Shown here piece by piece: positions 16,833 through 25,973 of a stretch of 30,682 bases of DNA (its first letter is position 1; each line of letters begins with the position of its first letter). Source of the stretch: an uncultured Pseudomonadota bacterium (GTDB lineage: Bacteria; Pseudomonadota; Gammaproteobacteria; Burkholderiales; SG8-39); the NCBI GenBank assembly GCA_903895005.1, contig CAITSH010000341.1, positions 1 to 30,682 of the forward strand, written 5' to 3'. The notes below the pieces were generated by a model. That model worked only from the letters and a program-made list of their open reading frames with translations, made no database searches and had not been told where the DNA came from. Made by a program: the position numbers and the translations under genes.

Positions 16833-18272
16833 TCACGACCTGGCGTGATCGCCGACACGCACGATTTTCATGGTGTTGGTGCCACCGGACTTGCCGATAG
16901 GCTCGCCGATGGTGAGTACGATCAGGTCGCCCGACTGCACCACACCGTTATCGACCAGCACCTGCTCCGCCTCGGCCAGTAATTCTTCGCGGTCGTCGCC
17001 GACGTACTTGACCACCAGCGGATACGTGTCACGGAACAGGCTGCAGCGGTAACGCGTCGCCGTCTGCGCGGTCAGTGCGTAAATGGGCACGCCGCAGTTG
17101 AGGCGCGACATCCACAACGCCGTCGACCCGGATTCGGTCAGCGATGCGATGGCCTTGACCTTGAGATGAAAGGCGGTGAACAGCGCCGCCATCGCGATCG
17201 ACTGGTCGACTCTCTGGAAAACACGGTTGAGGAAATCCTGGTCAAGACTGACCGGCTGTGATTTTTCGGCCTCGACGCAGATGCGGTTCATCGCCTCGAT
17301 GGTCTCGACCGGGTACTGGCCGCTCGCCGTTTCAGCCGAAGTCATGACCGCATCTGTGCCGTCGAGCACGGCGTTGGCCACATCGGACACCTCGGCCCGC
17401 GTCGGGATCGGGCTGGCGATCATCGACTCCATCATCTGCGTTGCGGTGATGGTCAGCTTGTTCATTTCACGCGCCATGCGGATCATGCGCTTTTGCAGCG
17501 CAGGCACAGACGCGTCACCAACCTCGACAGCAAGGTCCCCGCGCGCCACCATGATGCCGTCGGAGGCTGACATGATGTCGGCGAGCGCCGCCTCGGTCAC
17601 CGCCTCGGCACGCTCGATCTTGGCGATCAGCATGGCATGGCCGCCGGCCGCAAGCAGCAACTGGCGCGCCATGTACATGTCGGCGCTGGTCTTGGGAAAG
17701 GACACCGCAAGGTAGTCGGCGTTGAGCTTGGCCGCGGTGCGCACGTCCTCCATGTCCTTGGCCGTCAGCGCGGGCGCGGTAAGCCCGCCGCCCTGCCGGT
17801 TGATGCCCTTGTTGTTGGACAACACGCCGCCGTGGCGCACTTTGCAATGGATCTGGCTTCCTTTGACACCGGTGACGATGAACACGATGCGCCCGTCATC
17901 GAGCAACAGCAGGTCGCCGGTTTTCACATCGCGCGGAAGTTCCTTGTAATCGAGGCCGACCCGCCCCTGGTCGCCCATTTCACAATCGGCGTCCAGGATG
18001 AAGTCATCACCCGGTGCGAGCGTTACCTTGTTGTCCTTGAACTTGCCGACGCGGATCTTGGGGCCCTGCAGGTCGGCCATGATGCCCACGGTACGGCCGA
18101 CCTTGCGACTCACTTCACGCACCATCGCCGCCCGCTTGAGGTGGTCATCAGCGGTGCCGTGAGAAAAATTCAGCCTGACGACATCAACGCCCGCGAGGAA
18201 CATCCGCTCAAGTACCTCGGGGGTGCTCGATGAAGGTCCCAGGGTGGCCACAATCTTTGTGCTGCGCTGCAT
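16833..18272 (-). CDS. pyk: Pyruvate kinase
   Basis: Transfers phosphate from phosphoenolpyruvate to ADP, the last step of glycolysis. The 479-residue length is normal. The N-terminal KIVATLGPSSS, VRLNFSHG, the B domain, LIAKIERAEAVT with the catalytic Lys, and MVARGDLAVEVG (usually GDLGVE) are present. ITATQMMESM and PTRAEVSDVANAVLDGTDAVM follow, then the SAETASGQYP variant known from several proteobacteria. The C-terminal allosteric domain is complete. It follows pgk by 90 bases in the run. Confidence 0.96.
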   Translation of the reverse strand: MQRSTKIVATLGPSSSTPEVLERMFLAGVDVVRLNFSHGTADDHLKRAAMVREVSRKVGRTVGIMADLQGPKIRVGKFKDNKVTLAPGDDFILDADCEMGDQGRVGLDYKELPRDVKTGDLLLLDDGRIVFIVTGVKGSQIHCKVRHGGVLSNNKGINRQGGGLTAPALTAKDMEDVRTAAKLNADYLAVSFPKTSADMYMARQLLLAAGGHAMLIAKIERAEAVTEAALADIMSASDGIMVARGDLAVEVGDASVPALQKRMIRMAREMNKLTITATQMMESMIASPIPTRAEVSDVANAVLDGTDAVMTSAETASGQYPVETIEAMNRICVEAEKSQPVSLDQDFLNRVFQRVDQSIAMAALFTAFHLKVKAIASLTESGSTALWMSRLNCGVPIYALTAQTATRYRCSLFRDTYPLVVKYVGDDREELLAEAEQVLVDNGVVQSGDLIVLTIGEPIGKSGGTNTMKIVRVGDHARS

Positions 18273-18362
18273 GATAGACCGTCCTAAATTTGGAATATCG
18301 ATGCTCGGAAACCCGCACCAGACGCCACTCTCCAGCCGGCACCCTCTACAGGGCCTGTGCCT

Positions 18363-19553
18363 TCAGCTCGCCGTGGCGCGCTCCTCGAGCACCCGGATCG
18401 CCGGCAGGGTCTTGCCTTCGAGAAACTCCAGGAAGGCGCCGCCACCGGTCGAGATGTAAGAGATTCTATCCGCAACGCCGTACTTCGCAATGGCGGCGAG
18501 CGTGTCACCGCCGCCGGCGATGGAAAACGCATCAGAATCTGCAATGGCCTGTGCGATGGTCCTGGTGCCACCGCCAAAGGCGTCGAATTCGAACACACCG
18601 ACCGGGCCGTTCCAAACCACAGTACCGGCTTTCGCGATCAGTTGCGCGAGCTGCGCCGCCGACTTCGGCCCGATATCCAGGATCAGGTCGTCAGCTTCGA
18701 CGTCTGCGACGGACTTCGTTATCGCACTGGCCGTCGCTGAAAATTCCTTGGCACACACCACGTCAACCGGCACCGGAACCACGCCGCCCTTGGCCTTGAG
18801 GATGCCGGTGATTTTTTTCGCTTCATCCACGAGATCGGGTTCGGCCAGCGACTTGCCGATTTTCCCGCCGGCGGAAAGGATGAAGGTATTGGCGATGCCA
18901 CCACCAACAATGAGCTGGTCGACCTTTTCGGCCAGCGCCGCAAGAATCGTCAGCTTGGACGACACCTTGGAGCCGGCCACGATAGCGACCAGGGGGCGCC
19001 TGGGTGCGAGGAGCGCCTTGGTCAGCGCATCTATTTCAGCGCCCATCAAGGGCCCGGCACAGGCGACAGCGGCAAATTTTGCGATGCCGTGCGTGGTGGC
19101 CTCCGCGCGATGCGCGGTGCCGAACGCATCATTCACGTACACGTCGCACAAGGCCGCCATTTTTCTCGCCAGCGCCTCGTCGTTTTTTTTCTCGCCCCTG
19201 TTGCAGCGGCAGTTCTCCAGCAGCACCAGCTCGCCAGGCCTGACGACGACGCCCCCGACCCAGTCTTGCAGGAGCGGCACCGGACGACCGAGCAATTCGG
19301 CCAGACGCGTTGCCACCGGCGCGAGCGAGTCTTCGGGTTTTACTTCCCCCTCGGTGGGCCGCCCCAGGTGCGAAGTGACCATCACCGCCGCACCGGAATC
19401 CAGGGCCATGCGAATTGCCGGCAAGGATGCGCGGATGCGCGTGTCATCAGTGATCGCACCCGCGTCATCCTGGGGCACGTTGAGGTCGGCGCGCATGAAT
19501 ACGCGCTTGCCGGCCAGGCCAGGCAGCAGATCGGCCAGTTTCAACACATGCAT
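18363..19553 (-). CDS. pgk: Phosphoglycerate kinase
   Basis: Interconverts 1,3-bisphosphoglycerate and 3-phosphoglycerate with ADP/ATP. A 396-residue monomer of normal length. Motifs seen: [23 protein letters not shown] for the phosphoglycerate side, [38 protein letters not shown], and the nucleotide-binding GPVGVFEF and [10 protein letters not shown]. The C-terminal [17 protein letters not shown] has Ala-Phe where Ala-Ser is more common. It follows gap by 12 bases, so the two are probably one transcript. Confidence 0.96.
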   Translation of the reverse strand: MHVLKLADLLPGLAGKRVFMRADLNVPQDDAGAITDDTRIRASLPAIRMALDSGAAVMVTSHLGRPTEGEVKPEDSLAPVATRLAELLGRPVPLLQDWVGGVVVRPGELVLLENCRCNRGEKKNDEALARKMAALCDVYVNDAFGTAHRAEATTHGIAKFAAVACAGPLMGAEIDALTKALLAPRRPLVAIVAGSKVSSKLTILAALAEKVDQLIVGGGIANTFILSAGGKIGKSLAEPDLVDEAKKITGILKAKGGVVPVPVDVVCAKEFSATASAITKSVADVEADDLILDIGPKSAAQLAQLIAKAGTVVWNGPVGVFEFDAFGGGTRTIAQAIADSDAFSIAGGGDTLAAIAKYGVADRISYISTGGGAFLEFLEGKTLPAIRVLEERATAS

Positions 19554-19565
19554 GGTGAAACGTCC

Positions 19566-20579
19566 TTACTTGGCGTTGACGAGTGCCAGGGTGGTGTCGA
19601 GCATGCGGTTGGAAAAGCCCCACTCATTGTCATACCACGAGCAGACCTTCACCAGATTGCCCTCAGCAACCTTGGTCAGCGTTGCATCGAAGGTGGAGGA
19701 AGCAGGATCGTGATTGAAGTCGCTCGAAACCAGCGGATCGGTGTTGTAGTTGAGGATGCCCTTGAGTTCGCCCTCGGACGCCGCCTTCATGATCGCGTTC
19801 ACCTCGTCTACCGTCGTTGCGCGTTTGGCCGTAAAGGTCAGGTCGACGATGGACACGTTGATGGTCGGCACGCGCATCGCGTAGCCGTCAAGCTTGCCGT
19901 TAAGTTCGGGCAGCACCAGGCCGACTGCCGCAGCGGCGCCGGTCTTGGTCGGGATCATGTTTGTGCTGGCCGAGCGCGCGCGGCGCAGGTCCTCGTGGTA
20001 CACGTCGGTGAGCACCTGGTCGTTTGTGTAGGCGTGCACCGTCGTCATCAGGCCGCTTACGACGCCGATTTTTTCGTGCAGGGGCTTGACCAGCGGCGCA
20101 AGGCAGTTGGTCGTGCAAGAGGCGTTTGAAATCACCGTATCCGAGGCCTTCAGCACCTTGTGGTTGACGCCGAACACCACGGTCGCGTCCACATCTTTTC
20201 CGCCGGGCGCCGAGATGATGACCTTTTTTGCGCCGGCGGCGATGTGCGCCGAGGCCTTTTCCTTGGTCGTAAAAAATCCGGTGCACTCGAGCACCACGTC
20301 GACCTTGAGTTCCTTCCACGGCAGTTCGGCGGGATTGCGCTTGGCGCAGACCTGGATGCGGTCACCATTGACAACCATGGCGTCGCCATCGACCACGACG
20401 GTGCCGGGAAACTTGCCATGCGCGGTGTCGTAGCGGGTGAGGTGGGCGTTGGTCTTGGCGTCGCCAAGGTCATTAATCGCGACGATCTGGATATCGTGCT
20501 TCTTGCCGCTCTCGTAATGAGCCCGGAGGATGTTTCGGCCGATGCGGCCGTAGCCGTTGATGGCGACGCGTATGGTCAT
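19566..20579 (-). CDS. gap: Glyceraldehyde-3-phosphate dehydrogenase
   Basis: Oxidative phosphorylation of glyceraldehyde-3-phosphate with NAD(P), or the reverse reaction in carbon fixation. The 337-residue frame shows the Rossmann start [15 protein letters not shown], the NAD-type AINDLGD, and the active-site [12 protein letters not shown] with Cys155. The catalytic His is in [13 protein letters not shown], and the phosphate-binding [13 protein letters not shown] and the C-terminal [12 protein letters not shown] are present. A good ribosome binding site, AAGGAG, lies before the ATG. It stands 84 bases downstream of tkt. Confidence 0.97.
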   Translation of the reverse strand: MTIRVAINGYGRIGRNILRAHYESGKKHDIQIVAINDLGDAKTNAHLTRYDTAHGKFPGTVVVDGDAMVVNGDRIQVCAKRNPAELPWKELKVDVVLECTGFFTTKEKASAHIAAGAKKVIISAPGGKDVDATVVFGVNHKVLKASDTVISNASCTTNCLAPLVKPLHEKIGVVSGLMTTVHAYTNDQVLTDVYHEDLRRARSASTNMIPTKTGAAAAVGLVLPELNGKLDGYAMRVPTINVSIVDLTFTAKRATTVDEVNAIMKAASEGELKGILNYNTDPLVSSDFNHDPASSTFDATLTKVAEGNLVKVCSWYDNEWGFSNRMLDTTLALVNAK

Positions 20580-20637
20580 TGCAGGAACTCCTTTGCGTGT
20601 TTTTTTGGATGCGATGAAACGGATTGCTTGCCTTGCA

Positions 20638-20662
20638 CGCGATCGATCTTTATACGATCGCG
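20638..20662 (-). promoter_or_regulatory. Hairpin between tkt and gap
   Basis: CGCGATCG and CGATCGCG form a perfect 8-bp stem around nine bases, directly after the tkt stop codon and 58 bases before gap. No T tract follows immediately (a run of A precedes the gap ribosome site). It may be an mRNA-processing or stability structure that uncouples tkt from gap, or a weak terminator. Confidence 0.45.
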
Positions 20663-20663
20663 T

Positions 20664-22676
20664 TTACTTGATGACGCTTTTTACGGCGCTCACGACCTTT
20701 TCAATCGTGAAGCCGAAATACTTGAACAGCTCACCGCCCGGCGCGGATTCGCCAAAACGATCAAGACCGATGGCGACGCCATCAAGTCCGACGTATTTAT
20801 GCCAGCCCTCGGTGACGCCGGCCTCTACCGACACGCGCGGCATACCGCGCGGCAGCACCGCATCACGATAGGCCGCGTCCTGGCGGTCGAACAGGCTGTT
20901 GGAGGGCATCGAGACGACGCGCACCGCAATGCCCTCCTCGGCCAGTTTGTCGCGCGCGTTCATCGCCAGTTGCAGCTCCGAACCGGTGCCGATGATCACG
21001 GCGCGCGGCGAAGCGGCGTCAGCGAGCACGTAGGCGCCGCGCCGGATATTGGCGATCGCTGCGGCATCGCGTTTCTGGAAAGGTACGTTCTGGCGTGTGA
21101 ACAGCAGGCAGCTGGGGCCGTCCTTGCGTTCGGTGGCGGCGACCCAGGCCGCGGCGGTTTCAACCGTGTCGCAGGGGCGCCAGACGTCCATTCCGGGAAT
21201 CAGGCGAAGGCTGGCCGCATGCTCGACGGACTGGTGCGTGGGGCCGTCTTCGCCCAGGCCGATGGAGTCGTGGGTGAACACAAAGATGTTGCGGATGCGC
21301 ATCAGCGCAGCCATGCGCAACGCGTTGCGCGAATAATCCGAGAAGGTGAGGAAGGTCCCGGCCTGCGGCAGGAAACCCCCGTGCAGCGTGAGACCGTTGG
21401 CGATGGCCGCCATGGCGAATTCACGCACGCCGTAGTTGATGAAATTGCCACCGGACGTGGCGCTCACCACCTTGGCCTCGGGCCAGTTGGTGAAGACGCT
21501 GCCGGTCAGGTCCGCAGCACCGCCTATCATCTCGGGCAAGATCGGCGCGATCGCACCGATGGCATTTTGCGACGCCTTGCGCGTGGCAAGCGTCTCGGCC
21601 TTGGCATCGGTCTGCGCGATCAGCGCTGCGGCCGCAGCCGGCCAGCCCTGGGGCAGGTCGCCTGAGATTCGGCGCTTGTACTCGGCAGCCTCGGCCGGAT
21701 GGGCCTTGGCATAAGCGCGTGCGACACGCTGCCATTTTTTCTCCTGCTTCGCGCCTTCCGCCTTGGCGTCCCAGGCCTCATAAATCGCCTGGGGAATTTC
21801 AAAGGGCGGATGGTTCCAGCCTATCGCGGCACGTGTGGCGGCCACCTCGTCCGGGCCCAGTGCCTCGCCGTGCGCCTTGGCCGTGCCGGCGCGCTTGGGT
21901 GAACCCTTGCCAATCACGGTCTTGCAGCAAATCAGGGTCGGACGATTTTTTTCGCGCTTGGCTTTCTTGATCGCGGCATCGACAGCTTCAATATCATGAC
22001 CGTCGACATTGCGGATGACCTGCCAGCCGTAGGCCTCAAATCGCTTGGGCGTGTCATCAGTGAACCAGCCGGTCACCTTGCCGTCAATGGAGATGCCGTT
22101 GTCGTCATAAAACGCGATCAGCTTCCCGAGCGCGAGGGTGCCGGCAAGCGAGCAGGCCTCGTGCGAAATGCCTTCCATCATGCAACCGTCGCCAAGGAAG
22201 CAATAAGTGAAATGATTGACCAGTTCGAGGCCGGGTCGGTTGAACTCGGCGGCGAGCAGCTTTTCCGCAAGCGCCATGCCCACAGCGTTGGCAATGCCCT
22301 GGCCAAGCGGCCCGGTCGTCGTCTCCACCCCCGGGGTGATGCCTAATTCCGGGTGGCCGGGCGTTTTGGAGTGCAGCTTGCGAAAATTGCGCAACTCGGA
22401 CATCGGCAGGTCATAACCGGTGAGATGCAGCAACGAGTAGAGCAGCATCGACCCGTGGCCGTTCGACAGCACGAACCGGTCACGGTCCGGCCAGGCCGGA
22501 TTCGAGGGGTTGTGGCGAAGATGACGGTTCCAGAGTGCAACTGCAATGTCGGCCATGCCCATGGGCATGCCCGGGTGCCCGGAATTGGCCGCCTGAACTG
22601 CGTCCATGGACAAGGCGCGAATGGCGTTGGCGAGGTCTTTGCCCGCAATGCCGGGCGCAACAGCAGAATTGGTCAT
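20664..22676 (-). CDS. tkt: Transketolase
   Basis: Thiamine diphosphate enzyme that moves two-carbon units between sugar phosphates in the pentose phosphate and Calvin pathways. I choose the ATG at 22676 (670 residues); a TTG five codons upstream is less likely, and neither has a strong ribosome site. Motifs are [14 protein letters not shown], the [12 protein letters not shown] loop, the [18 protein letters not shown] cofactor region with LIAFYDDN, then the pyrimidine-binding domain with [18 protein letters not shown] and its catalytic Glu and His. The C-terminal domain is complete. It is the first gene of the minus-strand carbon-metabolism run. Confidence 0.97.
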   Translation of the reverse strand: MTNSAVAPGIAGKDLANAIRALSMDAVQAANSGHPGMPMGMADIAVALWNRHLRHNPSNPAWPDRDRFVLSNGHGSMLLYSLLHLTGYDLPMSELRNFRKLHSKTPGHPELGITPGVETTTGPLGQGIANAVGMALAEKLLAAEFNRPGLELVNHFTYCFLGDGCMMEGISHEACSLAGTLALGKLIAFYDDNGISIDGKVTGWFTDDTPKRFEAYGWQVIRNVDGHDIEAVDAAIKKAKREKNRPTLICCKTVIGKGSPKRAGTAKAHGEALGPDEVAATRAAIGWNHPPFEIPQAIYEAWDAKAEGAKQEKKWQRVARAYAKAHPAEAAEYKRRISGDLPQGWPAAAAALIAQTDAKAETLATRKASQNAIGAIAPILPEMIGGAADLTGSVFTNWPEAKVVSATSGGNFINYGVREFAMAAIANGLTLHGGFLPQAGTFLTFSDYSRNALRMAALMRIRNIFVFTHDSIGLGEDGPTHQSVEHAASLRLIPGMDVWRPCDTVETAAAWVAATERKDGPSCLLFTRQNVPFQKRDAAAIANIRRGAYVLADAASPRAVIIGTGSELQLAMNARDKLAEEGIAVRVVSMPSNSLFDRQDAAYRDAVLPRGMPRVSVEAGVTEGWHKYVGLDGVAIGLDRFGESAPGGELFKYFGFTIEKVVSAVKSVIK

Positions 22677-22797
22677 GGTGGCGGGCAGCAAGGCGGTTGC
22701 AAACGTGGCTGGAAACTACGCGGGATAAGTGGGGTGTGACCGGATCGGACCGGAGTCGTAGCCGGGAAATTTATTCGTTATGTCATGCAGCAGAACT

Positions 22798-22803
22798 TAT
22801 AAT
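22798..22803 (+). promoter_or_regulatory. Likely -10 box for the dehydrogenase-nudC group
   Basis: A perfect TATAAT stands 85 bases before the start at 22888, in the gap from the divergent tkt. The -35 is weak (TTCGTT around 22774-22779 at 18 bases). I see no equally clear promoter for tkt. Confidence 0.4.
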
Positions 22804-22887
22804 TATCGGTCAATTAGGGGGCTTTGGCTATCCGCCCCCGTACACCGCCCCGCGTTCACGGGGCATACCCGAGCGAGGAGTACATCA

Positions 22888-23760
22888 ATGGCAAAACTGG
22901 CATTCATCGGACTGGGCGTCATGGGTTTTCCCATGGCTGGGCACTTGGTCGCCAAAGGCGGACACGAAGTCACTGTTTTCAACCGCACCCGCGCAAAGGC
23001 GGACGCGTGGGCGGCCAAATTCGGCGGCAAGGCCGCTGCAACCCCCGCCGAAGCAGCCAAGGGCGCCGCAATCGTATTTTGCTGCGTCGGCGATGACCCG
23101 GATTTGCGCGAAGTCATGCTTGGCAAGGACGGCATCTTCAGCGGCGCCGGCAAGGGGGCGATCATTGTCGATCACACCACAGCATCGGCAAAAATTGCGC
23201 GCGAACTCTCGGAAGAAGCCATGAAGCGCGGCTTCACCTTCCTAGACGCCCCGGTTTCGGGTGGCCAGGCCGGGGCTGAGAACGGTGCGCTGACCGTTAT
23301 GGTCGGCGGCGATGCGGCGGCATTCGCAACGGCACAGCCGGTGATGATGCACTTTTCCAAGGCGGTGACGCTCATGGGGGAGTCCGGCTCCGGACAATTG
23401 GCAAAAATGGTCAACCAGATCTGCATCGCCGGCCTGGTCCAGGCCCTTTCGGAGGGCATAAACTTCGCGCAAAAAGCCGGGCTGGATGCCAAGTTGCTGA
23501 TCGATGTCATCTCCAAGGGCGCAGCGCAGTCCTGGCAAATGGAAAATCGCGGCAAGACCATGGTCGACGACAAGTTCGAATTCGGCTTCGCAGTTGACTG
23601 GATGCGCAAGGACCTGCGCATCGCAATGGAGCAGGCCAAGGAACTCGGCGCGCCCCTGCCGGTGACGCAGCAGGTCGACCAGTTCTACGGCGATGTGCAA
23701 AAGCTCGGTGGAAACCGCTGGGACACCTCGAGCCTGATCCGGCGATTCACCAAATCCTGA
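22888..23760 (+). CDS. NAD(P)-dependent beta-hydroxyacid dehydrogenase
   Basis: A member of the 3-hydroxyisobutyrate/tartronate-semialdehyde (2-hydroxy-3-oxopropionate) reductase family. GAGGAG stands seven bases before the ATG at 22888, which gives 290 residues, the usual length. The dinucleotide-binding FIGLGVMGFPMAGHL and VFNRTRAKAD are followed by the substrate loop DAPVSGGQAGAENGALTVMVGG and the catalytic Lys region GQLAKMVNQICIAG. The helical C-terminal dimer domain is complete. The exact substrate cannot be told from sequence; glyoxylate, succinic or tartronate semialdehyde are candidates. It precedes nudC by 32 bases. Confidence 0.9.
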   Translation: MAKLAFIGLGVMGFPMAGHLVAKGGHEVTVFNRTRAKADAWAAKFGGKAAATPAEAAKGAAIVFCCVGDDPDLREVMLGKDGIFSGAGKGAIIVDHTTASAKIARELSEEAMKRGFTFLDAPVSGGQAGAENGALTVMVGGDAAAFATAQPVMMHFSKAVTLMGESGSGQLAKMVNQICIAGLVQALSEGINFAQKAGLDAKLLIDVISKGAAQSWQMENRGKTMVDDKFEFGFAVDWMRKDLRIAMEQAKELGAPLPVTQQVDQFYGDVQKLGGNRWDTSSLIRRFTKS

Positions 23761-23792
23761 CCCGCCCTGACCCGCGACCTCCGGCGCACGTC

Positions 23793-24641
23793 ATGATGCC
23801 ATTCTCGGCCCCGCAGGCGTACGTCGCGGGCATCTGCGCGCCGGAACAAATATCCGGCGAGGTCCTTTGGTTTGTATTTCGCGACACGGAACTTCTGGTC
23901 GCCGAGGGACACTTCTCACTCCCCGAGAAACCCGAAGTGCTGGGCCTGGCACCGCTGCGCAGCCAGTACCTTGGCCTGCTCGGCGACGTCCATTGCTTTT
24001 CGTGTGAGGTGGACGCGGGTGCCGCGGTGCCCGCCGGTTGGGCGTTCAGCGGCCTGCGGGCGCTGTTCGGGCAAATCGACGACGGACGTTTCGCGCTGGC
24101 CGGCCGCGCGCTGCAAATTATCGACTGGGATCGGACGCACCAGTTTTGCGGACGCTGCGGCAGCGCGACAGTACAACGCAGCGATGAGCGCTCGCGCCAG
24201 TGTCCGGCCTGCAGCCTGACGTTTTACCCGCGGCTCGCACCAGCGGTGATGGCCCTCATCCGGCGCGGCAACAGTATCCTGCTGGCGCGCTCGCCGCGAT
24301 TCCCCGAAGGCATGTACAGCGCCCTCGCCGGCTTCGTCGAGCCGGGTGAAACGCTTGAGCAATGCCTTGCCCGCGAAGTGTTTGAGGAAGTGGGGATCAA
24401 GGTCAAAAACACACGCTATTTCGCCAGCCAACCCTGGCCATTCCCGCATTCGCTGATGATCGCCTTCGTTGCCGACCACGAAAGCGGCGAAATCGCCATC
24501 GACGGCGTCGAAATCGTCGCAGCGGAATGGTTTGATATCTCCTCTTTGCCCCGACTACCTGCTAAAATAAGCATCGCTCGAAATCTGATCGATGCGGTCG
24601 TAGAAGAAATGAATCGGGAGATGCGCGCATCTCAGTCGTAG
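23793..24641 (+). CDS. nudC: NADH pyrophosphatase NudC
   Basis: Hydrolyses NAD(H) to NMN(H) and AMP, and in characterised members also removes NAD caps from RNA 5' ends. The 282-residue protein has a variable N-terminal domain and a zinc ribbon with Cys119, Cys122, Cys137 and Cys140. The Nudix box starts at Gly180 (GFVEPGETLEQ, then REVFEEVGI). The NudC-specific SQPWPFPHS motif is at 212-220. All metal ligands (Glu195, Glu198, Glu199) are present. It is probably co-transcribed with the preceding dehydrogenase. Confidence 0.95.
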   Translation: MMPFSAPQAYVAGICAPEQISGEVLWFVFRDTELLVAEGHFSLPEKPEVLGLAPLRSQYLGLLGDVHCFSCEVDAGAAVPAGWAFSGLRALFGQIDDGRFALAGRALQIIDWDRTHQFCGRCGSATVQRSDERSRQCPACSLTFYPRLAPAVMALIRRGNSILLARSPRFPEGMYSALAGFVEPGETLEQCLAREVFEEVGIKVKNTRYFASQPWPFPHSLMIAFVADHESGEIAIDGVEIVAAEWFDISSLPRLPAKISIARNLIDAVVEEMNREMRASQS

Positions 24642-24714
24642 AGCCGGCATAAATACAGAATCCGCAAGATTCGCAGTAACACGGGCTCGCCAACATTACG
24701 GGGATTTATGCAAA

Positions 24715-25965
24715 TTGAAGGGTCTCCATCTTGTCGCCAACCTGTACCGCTGCCGGGGGGATGCGCGGTATCTGACTGACTCGGCGCTGCTGCGCCAGTT
24801 CTGTCTGGACACGGTTGTCAACTCCGGGCTCACGGTCGTCGGCGACCTGTTCCACCAGTTTGAAGGCGGCGGCGTGACCGGCGCGGTTGTCCTGGCCGAA
24901 TCGCACCTCGCCATCCACACCTGGCCTGACCTCAACAGCGTCACGCTCGACGTATACGTCTGCAATTACACGCAGGACAACGGCGTGAAAGCGCGCGCTG
25001 TCCTGGACGCGTTCATGACGCTGTACGCGCCCGAGGACTACGTGCGCCATGATGTGCCGCGCGACGAGCAATTCCTGTACGAGTGGCTTAACAAGGATTA
25101 CGGATTTTTTCTGCGCTCCTCAGGTCGCATCGCCGAGAGCCGGACCGAGTTCCAGCACCTGGAAATCCACGACACGCCACAATTTGGCAAACTGTTCCGC
25201 CTCGACGACTGCTTCATGACGTCCGAGCGCGACGAGTTCCACTATCACGAGAACCTGATCCATCCGGCGCTCACCGCCCATGCCGCGCCCAAACGCGTCC
25301 TGATCGTGGGCGGTGGTGACGGCGGATCCAGCGAGGAAGCGCTCAAGCATCCGTCCGTCGAACAGGTCACGATGGTCGAACTGGACGGCCAGGTCATCGA
25401 GGTTGCCAAGCAACATCTGCAAAAAGTGCATAACGGCGTATTCGACAATCCGAAGCTGCGCGTCATCATCGACGACGGCCTAAAATTTGTCAGTGAGACA
25501 ACGGAAAAATACGACCTCATCGTCCTTGATCTGCCCGACCCCATCGGTCCTGCGGCCGCACTTTACGAAGCGGCGTTCTTCGCCGACTGCAAGCGTGCCC
25601 TCGCCCCGGGTGGTGTGCTGACGCTGCACATGGGATCGCCGGTTTCGCGCCCCGAGCATGTGCGTGATATTTACCGGCGCCTCGCCGATGCGTTCGCCAT
25701 CGTACGTCCCTACGTCATGTTTATCCCGCTGTACGGCGCGCTCTGGTCCATGGCCGCCTGCTCCGACACGCTCGACCCGACGGCGGTAAATGCCGCGGAA
25801 ATCGACAAGCGCATTGCCCGCCGTGGCATCGAGGCCTTGCAGTATTACAACGGTGCGACCCACCATGCCGTGTTCGCACTACCGAATTTTGTGCGCGATC
25901 TCACCGTCGGGAACCGAATCACCCCGAAGCTCGTGGGCACGCAACGGGCGGTCGGCATCAAGTAA
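24715..25965 (+). CDS. Fused S-adenosylmethionine decarboxylase / spermidine synthase
   Basis: One 416-residue chain carries both steps of spermidine formation. Residues 1 to about 120 are a prokaryotic SpeD: AESHLAIHTWP holds Ser63, which would become the pyruvoyl group after self-cleavage, His68 and Cys83, the same numbering as in the well-studied Thermotoga enzyme. From about residue 128 the SpeE part follows: TEFQHLEIHDTPQFGKLF, ERDEFHYHENLIHPAL, VLIVGGGDGGSSEEALKH, MVELDGQVIEV and LDLPDPIGPA with the catalytic Asp. The only in-frame start is TTG at 24715. An ATG at 24708 is out of frame by one base. The stop codon lies eight bases from the convergent dadA stop codon. Confidence 0.92.
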   Translation: MKGLHLVANLYRCRGDARYLTDSALLRQFCLDTVVNSGLTVVGDLFHQFEGGGVTGAVVLAESHLAIHTWPDLNSVTLDVYVCNYTQDNGVKARAVLDAFMTLYAPEDYVRHDVPRDEQFLYEWLNKDYGFFLRSSGRIAESRTEFQHLEIHDTPQFGKLFRLDDCFMTSERDEFHYHENLIHPALTAHAAPKRVLIVGGGDGGSSEEALKHPSVEQVTMVELDGQVIEVAKQHLQKVHNGVFDNPKLRVIIDDGLKFVSETTEKYDLIVLDLPDPIGPAAALYEAAFFADCKRALAPGGVLTLHMGSPVSRPEHVRDIYRRLADAFAIVRPYVMFIPLYGALWSMAACSDTLDPTAVNAAEIDKRIARRGIEALQYYNGATHHAVFALPNFVRDLTVGNRITPKLVGTQRAVGIK

Positions 25966-25973
25966 CGCCCGTT

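Noticed and set aside
19089..20129. Plus-strand open frame of 346 codons
   Set aside because: It is antisense to pgk and gap; the composition is that of a shadow frame.
20160..21665. Plus-strand open frame of 501 codons
   Set aside because: It lies antisense to gap and tkt, both with complete motifs, and has no recognisable domain.
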